From Hyaloperonospora brassicae (lineage: Eukaryota; Oomycota; Peronosporomycetes; Peronosporales; Peronosporaceae), in the NCBI GenBank assembly GCA_947650285.1, contig CANTFL010000673.1:84842-148841 (forward strand): a DNA stretch of 64,000 bases, written 5' to 3'. This document shows positions 23,301 through 34,890 of the stretch, piece after piece. The notes beneath the pieces are model-generated. The model searched no databases. It was not told the DNA's origin and saw nothing but the letters and a program-made list of their open reading frames with translations. The first letter of the stretch is position 1. Each line of letters opens with the position of its first letter. Made by a program: the position numbers and the translations under genes.

Positions 23301-26300
23301 TTTCGAGCAATCGGCTGGATTAAGCGGGAATTGGATTAGGTTCTGTACAATGGATGAATGAATATCATGAATGGACTAGATGGGGGGCGTGAGACGGTGT
23401 CCGTCTAGTTTTTGTAAGAGTAGATTTGATTATTAGTTAAGCGTTCGACCTTACTGAACTATTTGAATAAAAGTAGAAGGGGCTATTTTATGCATTTACA
23501 CAGTGTAATTAACATTATAGTGTGTAGGCATAGCACGCTCGATCAAGAAAGATACACATTTAGCGACTGAGCCATTCCGGGTCAATACAAGGAACTTCGA
23601 GGTCTGTCTAATGCATCCAAACCCATCACGTTTGAACCTGTTTACCCTTAATTCCATTTCTCTTATTTTGACCGTGCGAAGGCCAGTAAGTACGAGTTAG
23701 AGACAGTGCCCTATGAGATCATGAATTATCGTGTCATCAACATGGATCAGCCGCATAAGGAATCATCCAGGGCTCGCCAGTCTCGCAATGACGACACCAG
23801 AATGTATACTTAAGGCGAGTACAGCTTATTGCTGCATGATGTTTCCAGATTTACTGACATTGGTCGTCTTACGGTGTACTTGAAGGAGCATATTGAAGCG
23901 GATTCTGAGCTGGAAGATACGGACATCTGTGTACCCAACTCTCGAAGCGATACTGTATGGATACTGACAGTAAGAAATTTATATGTCGTCGGTATAATGT
24001 GGAGTCGTACGTCTTATTTTACATATACGAACGATTTTTCTCCGACATCCGGATGGCGGACGTCGTCTACAATGCTTGCACTGTGACACTATATATTATA
24101 TTATTACGCGGTCAGGAAAGGACGTTGACTACGAAGCAGGAAGCAGCCGGAATTATAGAACTGGCACGCCATCTGTCAGCCTCGACAAAATTTAACAAAT
24201 GACGACTTTGCGATTTCAAATTACAGCAAGAACAATACAAGAAGGCGCAAGAGACTGTGAAATCATCATTGTTGGCTAATGACCAGGTCGCTATTTCCTA
24301 GGGTCAGCATCAACAGGATATTAGTAATTATTCGTCGACAATCAGGCAAATGTCGAAATAAACATAAACGCGGTGGTATAATGGCCCCAAACGTCGCAGT
24401 AAAAGGCAAAAAATCTCGTCGTTGAGAATCTGACGCACGTGGAAATGTACCATCAATGCGCTTTGCTCATTTCTGAAATGGTAGGATGACGACGATGACG
24501 AGATACAAGTTTTCATGTCATTCTCCATACCGCCACAGAGGTTTCACAGATATCACTGGATACAGAAAGTGATGTACAACAAACCGATAAGTCACAAAAT
24601 ATGATATATTACGGTTGCACCTAGTAAAGATAAATTCATCTATTTTCCCATCGACACCACTGTTTGTTTCGCGAAATCAGCTTTAAGGGGCGGCGCTGTC
24701 CATACACGTTGAAGACTTTCTTGGCCTGTAAGGAATGTTCTGTCGCTGTCATGCATGCATTTAGATTATGCACAGTCTTCATTTAGAATTGAGGCAAGGT
24801 TGGGTATCAGACCAGTGGCGAGGCCACCTTCCAGCAATTGTATGGCCATGTCTTTGGCTCAGAGGTCTTCGCTGCCTATATTTGGCATCCATGGACACCA
24901 AATTGACAGCTTTGACAGCTTGCATTAAGCGCGGTAAATGGTAGACGGGGTAGCTCATTTATGTGAAGAAGCTGTTTTAATAAGTCCGAATTGTCACTCT
25001 GATCAATTTGTGACGCAGTTGAAAAGGCATGTATCCCCTCGTACTTTAAAATCAGTTGAAATGGTATTTTACAAATATGGCGCTACACCATCCTGTCTAC
25101 AGACTAGAGTTTAACACCTGAATTAGGGTTGCAGCGAATTTATTTCGACCGTGGACAATTTCTCCAGCGCGAAATATTTGTACTGGCTCATGATGAAAGT
25201 ACTCAGTCGTAATTGACATGCTCCCTGTATCGCTCCAGCACCACCACGCTAGGCTTTACGATCTACTTGATGGGTAAGCAATTACAATGAGACACAAGGA
25301 TGTGTATTACATCCATACGACTTTCCAATTAGATGACAAGCGGTGGCCACTAGTTTCCAGGATACTGAGGTGAGCACTATTCTACCTAAGTGCACCCACG
25401 CAGCCATCCTATGGACGATCATTTCCCGGTCCCGAGAAAAGCGTTCCGTTCCCATTCGTTCCAACGATCCGACCATATTCAACAAGACTTACACAGTCAA
25501 GTAATTTTGAGGAATGACTTACGAGGATCGAAGGAGGAGTGTATATCGATTCGTATGAATAGTTTCTACTATCTGCTCTGCTCAGCATCATGAAGGTGTA
25601 AGCACCCTGGTTACTTCTCACCTTTGCTTCTTTTTACTACCTGCGAAGAACATGAATAATCGTTGGCCCATAAGAGATCTCACTTAACGACTCTTACGGA
25701 AGGTGGAGAATTTTGGCTATTCATAAAAATATGAGCTGGATTAACGTGAGCAAAATGGTTAGTTTTATGCAACATAGTGCTTCTGCTACCGACAAAATTT
25801 GATAAAGTCGTCGCCAAAAGCTTCTGTCCACATCATTAGCAGACTTACTGAGAATTTTGGTCAGCTTCGGCATTTATCGCCGCTTCCTTTATCGTCTAGC
25901 AACGCCAACTGCTGGAATGAGATGGCTTGTCGACAGCAGATAGCGCTGCAAGCCATGCTTCGAGCTTTTACTACCCCGACAAACTGCTAAAATCCATGAG
26001 CCCGCGTGTACTGACATCGTCAAGGGTGGTCTGGATGAAGGAATGATTCTGCGCGAAAGTGGTAACATATCGCAACAAAACATCGGACAAGACGACACTA
26101 TACTGTTTATATGATTAAATTCTCGTTTTTTTCGCCACTCTCCTCCGAATTTACCTGCCCGAATCGACAACAGGGACGACTGGGTATGTTTATATTCAAA
26201 AGCGTTTGAGGACAATTTGAGATTAAATTGTGTAATATGAACAATCAATATCGTTTCGCGCACCACATGGTATGTGCCAGTCATATCGAAATTAAGTTCA

Positions 26301-26985
26301 GGTGCTGATTTGACTTTTAGGCCCTGTGTACACCGAGGCGCTACCTCGTCTTTCACGGCACCTAGAGGCGTATAAAAATGTCACTACGATCCTAGAAACA
26401 TTTGATGGACAGCATAGAGTGGACCACAGTTGTGATATTCTTTTCCACGGCTTCTAAGAACGGAGAGTCAGTAAACCTTTTATGGATAAGTACAACTTGA
26501 GGCTGCTAGCTAAAGACATCAGTCACATGGATCCAAATAAACAGTAGACGAATATAACTTTACAATAATCTCAAACAGGCGTACTACAGACAGCCGGTAC
26601 AAGTGAGCAAGGTAGATCGTGGTGTTTTGGACGGCAAGAAACTCATAATGTGCAAGGCTCTCAGTCTGAATCAAGGTCGGGATGGATGGAGACAGAGGAG
26701 GTGAACATCAATTAGTATAAGCTCGTTGGCATGGTATTTGAGCACGTCAGAAGCTGCGGCGAAGCTGCTTATTTCGTAGTGTCGACGTGGGACCGGCTTT
26801 GGGAAAGGACAAAGTCACATCAAATATGTGTCTTGTCCTACGTCAGTGTATATTAGAAAAAAACCTGAGGGTATCTATCCTGTCGAATTTCAACGTTGCT
26901 GCATCGTCACATATCTGGCACAAAAGTAGATCAATGGTCAAGCCAAGCAATCGAAATGGTGTGGTGGAGTGGTGATCACAAGTCT
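20348..26985. other. decayed repeat tract without recognised genes
   Basis: AT-rich with short coding-like tracts on the plus strand: 20630-20820 (EAKYGLPVNRDYNLHAEL, CKECWTGPVKLHLFQLS), 22712-23086 (124 codons), and 23660-24280 (ELETVPYEIMNYRVINMDQP, KEHIEADSELEDTDICVP). They look like remnants of transposon proteins, but I cannot assign a family. Nothing else seen. Confidence 0.4.
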
Positions 26986-27440
26986 CTTGTTATCCCGACT
27001 CTCCACTGGCTCCTAGACGAAGGACTATAGGAGGGGATACTGCGCTTTCGTGCTGATTCCTTCGTCACCTTGTGTACTCGTACGCATTGCGGGCTTCGCT
27101 CTTCCAGGTAAATTGTGTCGATGAAAGCTTGCCCATGTTTGATATGGGTTGGTGATCAAATGAAAATCTCTACAAGACCACTTATATAATAATATAGCGC
27201 TCGATATGAGTCACCTTGGTCTCTACGAGATCACCTTGTCCAATGTAGATGCTTGATTCGCAAGCCTCCTGACCACTTGAACCGTCCCGCAATCTTGTAC
27301 TTTGCTTACAACATCAGCTGAGGGGTTTGGGGATATCTTGCACTCCTGGCCAAATAATCCAGGAGTGATCTTCTTGGTGTTCGGTTGGTCTTCTTCAACG
27401 TCGGGAGACCAAATAATCCGACCCGGATAAAGAAACGATA
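26985..27440 (+). repeat. dispersed repeat family R1, copy 1
   Basis: Aligns by eye over about 450 bp to 62370-62850 (for example TTCACCTTGTGTACTCG versus TTCACCTTGTGTACCCG, and CTGACCACTTGA shared). Parts recur at 58270-58420 and, inverted, at 16840-17060. The reverse strand reads a conserved peptide style (PGRIIWSP...PGLFGQ here; PGWIFGLPTTS...PGLLGQ at 62830), suggesting the family once coded on that strand. Confidence 0.65.
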
Positions 27441-27636
27441 CTTGTACACTTAGAAGCAACTTGATTCATCATTACAGTTATCCACCCAAAGTCTAAACCT
27501 CTGACTAAGCCCATTCATTTCATTAGGATGGACCTCCACTTGTCGCCTTGTGCTGTCAAGATTTGATCTTCCATCGTATTTGGTGGTCCACGCCAGATTA
27601 CCATGATCTCACCATTCGAAGATCGAAGTGTACGAG

Positions 27637-27740
27637 ATCACGTCACCCAACATCACGTCACTTAATGCCACGTCTTCCAATATCACGTCTTCCAATATCA
27701 AGTCACCCGATGTCGCATCGCCCAAGATGCGGTGTCCAAG
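27637..27740. repeat. 15-bp minisatellite
   Basis: Seven degenerate units of the type ATCACGTCTTCCAAT. The reverse strand is open through the array and encodes five-residue repeats (GDATS GDLIL EDVIL EDVAL SDVML). Confidence 0.85.
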
Positions 27741-27919
27741 ATCGCTTGGCCTGAAAATGCGGTTTGTGGTGCACCCTATTGTGTGACTCACACCTATTGC
27801 AAAATCGTGCTTAGTGGCAGCGTGATCGGCGGTCCAAACTTCTTGACCCGCTTTACCACATTACCAATGTCAATTAACGTACTTGTCAGTCAACATGTAC
27901 CAACATGCCGTGCCTGAAC

Positions 27920-29470
27920 AGATGGATACGGCACTTTCAGGTTATCAGGGCTGTTGCTGTGCCCGCGGTGTCAACCATAATCATTGTAATTTCAAGAGCT
28001 AGAAAGGGCTTTTGAAAGAGACTATCAATGCGGCCGGCAATCGTATCTTTTTACAATATGTTCCATTGCAAGCTGACCTTCATCGATATGTTCTAAGAAG
28101 AATTAAAGTGGCACGCTCAAAAATTTGTGACCACACGTTTAAAGGACTCGAGCATAAGGTCCCATGAACCCTTGCATCCGCCTCTTACTACCGTCCGCCG
28201 CCATGCTCGAAAAGGCTTTGAGTACATGGACGTAAAATACAAGATCCTGACTAAAACCGCCGCTGAATTCGTCGTGATAGGAGTAACTTTTACGGGGTAA
28301 ACCTGCTACATTATGCTTTCATCTACGACAATATGATAATATGGAAAATAAAGTCTAATATTCTCACTACAAAAATACTAAGCTCAATGGCATTGTTGCA
28401 GTGACCCATGGATCTACTCATTGGTTGATTGAACCATTATATTAATCCACCAATCGCTGCTAGACGCGCGCAATGTGTGGTCAGTAGACGTCACCATACC
28501 TGTTTTTGTACTGATGTAATTAAGACTGGACTACTAGATAAGACACGGTATCGGACTTTTATATGATTCATGTATTATTTTATCTCACTAAGCCTTCCTC
28601 TAAATCGTACTGTGTACACAGTTGAACAAGACACTCATTCTTACTGCAGTTAGTGAGAGGTGGGACTACGCACTGTTGTCATTGCGTATATATCTGTGCT
28701 CCGTTACAGGTCGCACCAAAAGGTCCCATATACGAATTCACGACCCCCCTTCACGCTACAGTAATTACGAGACTCAATAGAAATTTGGCATTATTCTATT
28801 GCCTACAGAAGGGATCCTCGGTGACGATCTTAGAACACATGACGGGTCTCTGTTATCCTCACCCAGAAACTCAGCTCCCGGTACACCGAATTCCCACAGT
28901 GTCCAGCGACAACCATTGCAGTCGGAACTTGGAGCTTTTTACAACTCACTAAAAGCAGACAGTGACAAGTACGGCGGTGACACGGAGAGCGACGTCGATA
29001 AAATTGAGGCGGCGAAGACGATTCGATATTGTATCGACCTATTAAAAATAAAACCAAGATAAAATCGTGTTTTTTATATTTAAAACCAAGAACCCGATGC
29101 GTCGACCAGAAAGAATCGGGCTTTTTATCCACTGCTACTTATCAATATTTTTGCATGTGGGAAATATAATAAAAGTCGAAAAAGTCTATGTGGGATTTTT
29201 CGGGGGCCAAAAGAGGCTCGCCGCGAGCTATTATTCCCAAAATTCTCTAAACTTTAGGGTCCTAGAACCTCGCAAAATATATGTCAAGGAAAACCCCGAG
29301 ACTATAGAAACGAAGCTAGTAGCGGGCTCAAGCCATCTATAGTCTTAGATTTGTGTGTTAAAAAGTAGGGGTGAGGAGTAGCTGAGGTAACAGAGATCGG
29401 AAAGTGTTACAGGTTATAGATGGGGCACACTGTACGTCGTCCAACCATATACTTTGTGAACATCGATGAC
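27920..29470 (+). repeat. dispersed repeat family R2, copy 1 (interrupted by a solo LTR)
   Basis: Two blocks align to 43520-44415 in the same order and strand: 27920-28287 (TTTCAAGAGCTAGAAAGGGC versus TTTCAAGAGCTGACAAGGGC) and 29160-29470 (CTCGCCGCGAGC shared, ACAGGTTATAGATGG versus TCAGGTTATAGATGG). A minus-strand LTR-like insertion (28288-28708) separates them. A short plus-strand open frame (28850-29059, ending CIDLLKIKPR) lies in the middle part, which copy 2 lacks or has lost. Confidence 0.7.
28288..28708 (-). mobile_element. diverged solo LTR related to 14302-14692
   Basis: The reverse complement starts TGTAACGGAGCAC and ends in GTAGCAGGTTTACCCCGTAA, matching the ends of the 14302-14692 LTR. 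An internal block (GTATGGTGACGTCT ... ATTGCGCGCGTCT ... CAACCAATGA) also matches. The hairpins are eroded and no clear 5-bp duplication remains, so this copy is older. Confidence 0.7.
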
Positions 29471-29711
29471 GAAAACGTCCCATAATCAACGCTTTCGTCA
29501 TCAATGGGCAGCTTCGGACCTACAGGGCTCTCGCTCGCTTTTCATCGAGCATGTCGCACAAGTACAGTATCTGACATTAAAGCGGCGTTATCCAATCGAC
29601 CGTGTGTAAGCGGTTCCAACGATCTCACCGTCAATTGCAACTCGCACGCTGATTCGTCGAAACTCGGCGAAGCAGGTGATGTCGCGTCGCCTCCGCACGT
29701 GTGTGTTTAGA

Positions 29712-30555
29712 ATGAGCAAGACGGCCACGGACCTTCCGCGCGGCTGGAAGGAGGTGCAGAGCAAGAGTCGCCCCGACAAAGTGTACTACCTGCATGTCAA
29801 GAGCGGTGAGAAGACGTGGAAGCTCTCGCAAGTGCACGCGAAGGAGCGCGAGCTCCGACGCCGGACGTCGACCGCCCGCTCCGAGAGAAAGAAAACGCGG
29901 CCAGCCGACGGCTCCTCTGGCTCGGAGACTGTTCAGGTACGTAATGAGGTTCCGTCAGTGAAGGTGGAGGTACGTGGTTGGGCAAAATGAACGAGCTGAC
30001 GCGATTGCTGCGACTGGTGCGTCTATACTGAGTGCAGGCGCTGCATATCCTCGTAAAACACTCGGGATCCAGGAGACCATCGAGTTGGCGACAGGAGACT
30101 ATTACCCGCTGCAAGGCGGTCGCAGAGGCCAAGGCCGGTGGTATTCGTGACAAGCTGCTGGCACACGTAGAGGCGAACGCTGATGTACGCGGACTAGCAG
30201 CTGGGCCAACGGAGGGCTGTGCTGGTGCTCGCTGACGCTCGGTCTTTATGTTTACAGAGATCGTCCGAGGCACTGCGCGAGCTGTTTGAGCAAATCGCAA
30301 AAGAGGAGAGTGACTGCAGCAGGTGCGTGACGGATGCGATATTGCGCCTTCCCGTGATAGTGCAGCGGCTGGAAGTCGGGAGCTTGACATTATGATGTGG
30401 TATGCAGTGCAAAGCGCGGGGGCGACTTGGGACCGTTCACGCGCGGGAAGATGACCCCGTCGTTCGAAAAGGCTGCGTTTGCGCTGCAAATTGGCGACCT
30501 TAGTGACTTAGTGGAGAGCGACAGTGGTATCCATGTGATTCTTCGCGTCGCATAA
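29712..30555 (+). CDS. PIN1: PIN1-type parvulin prolyl isomerase with WW domain
   Basis: Isomerises phospho-Ser/Thr-Pro bonds. Four exons, 29712-29936, 30038-30184, 30258-30322 and 30408-30555, join in phase to give 194 residues; introns of 101, 73 and 85 nt are GT-AG. Residues 8-41 form the WW domain (LPRGWKEVQ...VYYLHVKSGEKTWKL). The usual terminal Pro after the second Trp is replaced by Leu-Ser. From residue 76 the parvulin domain contains LVKHSGSRRPSSWRQE, with the phosphate-binding Lys82, Arg87 and Arg88. It also has SDCSSAKRGGDLG, with the catalytic-type Cys144, and FEKAAFALQIGDLSD followed by SDSGIHVILR. The match to human PIN1 is close through the active site. The linker (residues 45-75) is longer and basic. 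It is convergent with NOC4, 235 bp apart. Confidence 0.95.
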
Positions 30556-30790
30556 CCAAACACTCACTCGAGCGGATGTGGGCACGCTAGGAATGGTCGC
30601 AATGCTGGCCTCTGACGTGCAGCACCTCCACGCTGAGTCTCAGCCACTGTTTGATTGTATTTTTGTACAGCACGGTATCTCGATTCAAGTTCGATGACAG
30701 TACTGCAAATTGCGCAAATGACAATCTCATGAAAACTTGCGCGGGTGCATTACGTCTAGAAGATGGATATAGTATCGCAACAAGCAACAG

Positions 30791-32659
30791 TCAGAGCTCG
30801 AACACCTGGGCAAAGATGTTGTCATCTTCCGTGCTTCCGCTGTCGTCATCACAGGCGCTGTCGACGAAGAGTCCTTTGCAGGGACGGAATGCCAATGGCA
30901 CTTTGCCCTTTTCCTTTCGCTTCAGCTGCTTCTCAAAGAGACTCTTGTAAGTAATCTCCATGCTCTCATCGGTATCGACAAACTGGTGGCGCAGCTTCTC
31001 TTCAAACATCCGCGCCTTCAGTGCGACGTCGGCGTTGTAGTGGTGCTTCATCGTGTACAATTCCCACAACGAACTCTGCAACGCATTGCACTTGGCCGGG
31101 TCAAGCTCGTCGTTGATGAAAGGGTCGTGGCCGTCCTTCAAAACCATTTCCAGCTTCTTGCTGGACAACTGCTTTGCTACAGCATCAACAGCAGTCCCAC
31201 TGGAAAACTCCTCTCGGCGCTTGGCAGCCTTCTCAGCTGCAGTAGATGCACCAGTACGGTGGATGAGCTGCAAGCATTCCTTGTGACGCAGGATCAAGTT
31301 GTACACCATCGGAATAATGAACAGAATAGCGCCTGGCTCGGCCGTCAGTGCACTGCGCGACAACCGCTTGGCAAAAGCAGCGACTGTGTAAGCTGGCAAG
31401 TGTGTAGACGAGAGGAAGAGGCTTAGCAGTCCAAAGAAACGGTCGCGCTGCTTCGCCGAATACAGTGACGGGTCGTCCAGCATACGATACAGCTTGTTGT
31501 AGAAGTCGGGCGAGTCAAAGTTGTAGTCCTGAATAAGGATGAATAGACTGTTCAGCGCCAGCAAACTCGTGACTCCGCCGATGTTGTATGAATCGGTCAG
31601 GAAGTCTGCTAGCAACAGCGGGTTCACCAGATGCGGCATGATCTTGTCCGGCAACTGCACCAGCAACTTTCTGTACGCAGCCGGCGGCAGTTTATGGCGT
31701 AGGACAGCAATCCATGCCAGACTGAAAACATGACGGTGTTGCTTCACGCTGCGCAAACCTCGACTGTCGTCCTTTGTTTTCTTCGGTTCAGAACCAGCCT
31801 TCCTTTTTGATCCGGCGGTACAAAACGCCTCTTCTTCCTCCTCGTCACTTTCGTCATCGCTGCTCACCATGTCCGGCTCCAACAAGGCAGTATCCGCCGG
31901 CTCAACAAGGAACGATACGATGTCTTCGGTCTCGTATGGCATCCGCACCATCCCTAGCATCCGAAGCGCGTTTGTCACCAATGTCAACCTCTCCGTCTCG
32001 TCTTCCTCTTCTTGCGCGTGCGCGTGATCCAAGATCTGCGCCAAGTTCTTCAGCTGCGCACACAAGTAGCACACACTCAGCAATCTAACATCACCGTTCT
32101 TTCACAGTTACAAAATCGTACCATGTAAAACTGCACATCCATGTACGCTCCGACAAATTCGCCTTTAAAAACGCTCGCCAGCTCTCCCTTCAGCTTTTCT
32201 GTCGTTGCTAGCGTCTGCACCACCCGTGCAAACGTCTCCTTCCCAAAGGTAGACGCAGTTTCTCCACGGATCGCACCTTCGCAGGACACAAACTCCATCA
32301 GCGTGCGCAGCGGCTCCCACACGCAGATTGCTGTCCGTCTGCGCGTCTCCGAGCCATTGCAGCATCTTCTGCAGGAAGTTCACGTACATGTCCCACAGCC
32401 AGCAACGAAACGTGTCAATGGCCTGCGTGTCGTCGCCCTTGGTCTTCTTGGCCGCCGCTTGTGGTCCAGTCAGCTTGTGCTGCAGATCACCCTTTTCCAA
32501 GAAGAACAGCAGCACTCGCCGCATGCTCAGCATAGCTGCCTGTGCCACCGCCTTGTCGCAATGCTGCAGCGCCTTCACCACCGCAGGCAGCACGTTGATC
32601 TGCTTGACATCTTCCTTGATCTTGGCTTCCAGCTGCTTGATCGCCGCCACGCTCGTCAT
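30791..32659 (-). CDS. NOC4: nucleolar complex protein 4 (NOC4), with an apparent frameshift
   Basis: NOC4 with NOP14 acts in the nucleolus in 40S pre-ribosome assembly. Exon 1 is 32659-32122 (ATG at 32659, MTSVAAIKQLEAKIKED), intron 32121-32054 (GTACGA...CAG, 68 nt), exon 2 32053-30791. Exon 2 has the CBF/Mak21-type domain (FSLAWIAVLRHKLPPAAYRK, NPLLLADFLTDSYN, FIIPMVYNLILRHKECLQLI) and an acidic stretch (SSDDESDEEEEE). Exon 1 is 538 nt, one more than a multiple of three. The good frame before about 32320 (DTFRCWLWDMYVNFLQKMLQ) continues in the next frame after it (EPLRTLMEFVSCEGAIRG), so there is one extra base, most simply in the GGG at 32316-32318 (minus strand). With it the protein would stop early; without it about 599 residues. 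Sequencing error or a real lesion cannot be told apart here. Confidence 0.9.
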
Positions 32660-32901
32660 AGTGCTCGTGTCGAAGCGCTTTCGGACCAACGAGTCGTGCG
32701 GCTGAGTGACCGGAGTGATTGATTGGTGGAAAGAAGGTCGGCTCGAAGAAGTGGGTACATTGCTCGAGCATCAGTTGCTAGAGGTTGTGCTAAGACCGAG
32801 CGAAAAGAGAGCAAGCCGCGACGCCGACGCTCTATTTCTAACGCTATTTCTATCGATTCGACCAGGACGTCCACGCTCGCAACCACTCTGGAGAGCACGC
32901 G
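32660..32901. promoter_or_regulatory. shared intergenic region of two divergent genes
   Basis: The 242 bp between the NOC4 start (minus) and the zinc-finger gene start (plus) must hold both promoters. I do not see a confident initiator or TATA motif. Confidence 0.45.
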
Positions 32902-34544
32902 ATGGACGCCGCGGAAGAGCACGAGAACGACTACCTGCGCTTCTTGCGCGGCATGCGCCCAGAAGACGATGACATCCAGTCTTCTTTACGTGAGCAGCTG
33001 CGTGACGTTTTGTCCTGTGATGGCTTGGCAATGTGCCGTCGATCGACTGTGCTGACAAGTGTTTCTCTATTGCGTGGATCATCTTTTGCATCGATTGACA
33101 CAGCGGATCTGTCAACGACGCAGCCATCCGAGTTGGACTTCCGCACGTCGTTCGTCGAGTCGGACGGACTCACGGAGATGGACCAGGACGGGGCTGAATT
33201 TGCCAGGATGCTGCTGGCCCAGGCCGAACAAGAGCAAAAGGATTCAGAGGCGGAGGAGGCTGTTGCGGCAGCGCCCATTTCGCCGGACGAGGCGGTCGGT
33301 GTCGTAAGTAAATTGCTGCAGCTTTCGCCTGTGCAACTGAGGGCAGACGATGGTCGGACCGACCGACTAATGGAGCCAACAAATCTAGCAGCGGAGGCGA
33401 TCGGTCCTGTCACATCGAAGAATCGATGCCGATACTACAACAAAGAGCGCATACGATGTATACGTGCGGCGACAGGACTAGACGGACGCTGTGCAACGCA
33501 CAAGATTAGCCAGTTCTGCAAACACCCGAAGTGCGGCAAGTACAGCCAAGGAGTCGGCTACTGTATAAAGCACGGCGGTGGGAAGAAGTGCAAAAAGGAA
33601 GGTTGTGACAAACAGGTCCAGGGATACGGCTTTTGCTCCGGACATGGCGGAAAACCGCTGTGTTCTGTCGATGGCTGTGAGAAGAAACGGATGGAAGGAG
33701 GGTGAGAGAAGCGAAAACAGAGCTCCGTGGCTACTATTTCTACCTGTAGGGGCTCATCTGTTCACGCTGCTGTGTCTTTCGTGACAGGTATTGTAAAGCA
33801 CACGGCGGTGGTAGATTTTGCCAGCACGAGGGTTGCTCAAGACGAGATATCGGTGGCGGTCGCTGCATCTCGCACGGTGGCGGGAAGAAGTGTCAGTCAA
33901 AAGACTGCACAAAAGTTGACCGAGGTGGTGGTTTCTGCAAAGCGCACGGCGGCGGCAAAAAGTGCGAGGCTGATAACTGCAAGAATTGGGCACTTGGTGG
34001 AGGCATTTGTTTGGAGCACAAGGGTCCAGGCAAGCGCTGCAAAACAGCAGGATGCACAAAGTACGACCTCGGTGGCGGCCACTGCATTGCCCATGGCGGT
34101 GGACGCAAGTGTGTCGTGGAAGGTTGCAACAAGATTCGTCAGGTAAACAAGCGCTGCCGTGGTCACGGTGGCAAGGTCATGTGCAGCGTGATCAATTGTG
34201 ACCGCGCAGCTCAGAACCGCAAACTGTGCAAAGCCCACGGAGGTAGTAAGCTGTGTCAACACGAGGGATGCACGAACAAGCAGAAAGGCAAAGGATTTTG
34301 CATTCGTCATGGCGGTGGCACAAAGTGCAAGGAGCATAGCTGTAGCGCAGTCGATCGTGGCGGGGGCTATTGCAAGGGCCATGGCGGGGGCAAGAAGTGC
34401 TCATATGCGTACTGCAACGTGTGGGTCATTGGTGGTGGCTACTGCGACGAGCACATCAATTTGGAGCTTTCTCATTTGCCCGAAGAGGTTCCACGCATTT
34501 CGCCGAGCTCATATGTACTAAGCGAGTCAGTCGCGACAATCTAG
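32902..34544 (+). CDS. WRKY19-like tandem CX4CX9CX2H zinc-finger protein
   Basis: 518 residues from two exons, 32902-33701 and 33788-34544, with an 86-nt intron (GTGAGA...GACAG) that splits a Gly codon. The N-terminal 180 residues are acidic and unstructured-looking. From about residue 185 there are 12 tandem repeats of about 25 residues with the pattern C-x4-C-x9-C-x2-H, usually ending HGGG (for example CIKHGGGKKC, CKAHGGGRFC, CIAHGGGRKC). Such repeats occur in the C-terminal part of Arabidopsis WRKY19 and in families of oomycete proteins commonly annotated 'WRKY19-like'; there is no WRKY domain here. Each repeat should bind one zinc. Function (nucleic-acid or protein binding) is not established by sequence. 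Its 3' end is copied at 37065-37354. Ends SYVLSESVATI. Confidence 0.9.
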
Positions 34545-34890
34545 GACCAGTGTGGCTGCGCGTTGCTTCTGCCTTTCGTGTCGTCTACTACACTATACCA
34601 ATACGCTGTTCACGATCCAAGAGTGGTCGTCTCGTTTTGTGTCCACCACTTCATGTCGCAGGTGTCGTTCAGTCGTCTCGTCCAACGACGGACAGGCGTC
34701 AACATGGTAACCATCGCACACGTAGTCAATCTCAGCAAATCAAAACGCACGACGATACATTCGGCCGTCTTGTCGGAATAGAGCCGGGAGACTACGGGAT
34801 CACAAACAGACCATGTGAACTGAAGACCTCCTCAGAGCACCACTTTTCAGTTTGCGCAATAGCCGACACGCGCTTCTCCGACGCCAAGCC

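Noticed and set aside
27637..27740. CRISPR-like array
   Set aside because: Units are contiguous 15-mers without spacers, in a eukaryotic repeat tract.
29797..30489. 230-codon minus-strand open frame
   Set aside because: Runs across exons and introns of the PIN1 gene on the other strand and has no family features.
34852..34890. Upstream extension of carboxypeptidase copy 1
   Set aside because: Needs a non-ATG start; copy 2 starts at the equivalent ATG and the signal peptide begins there.
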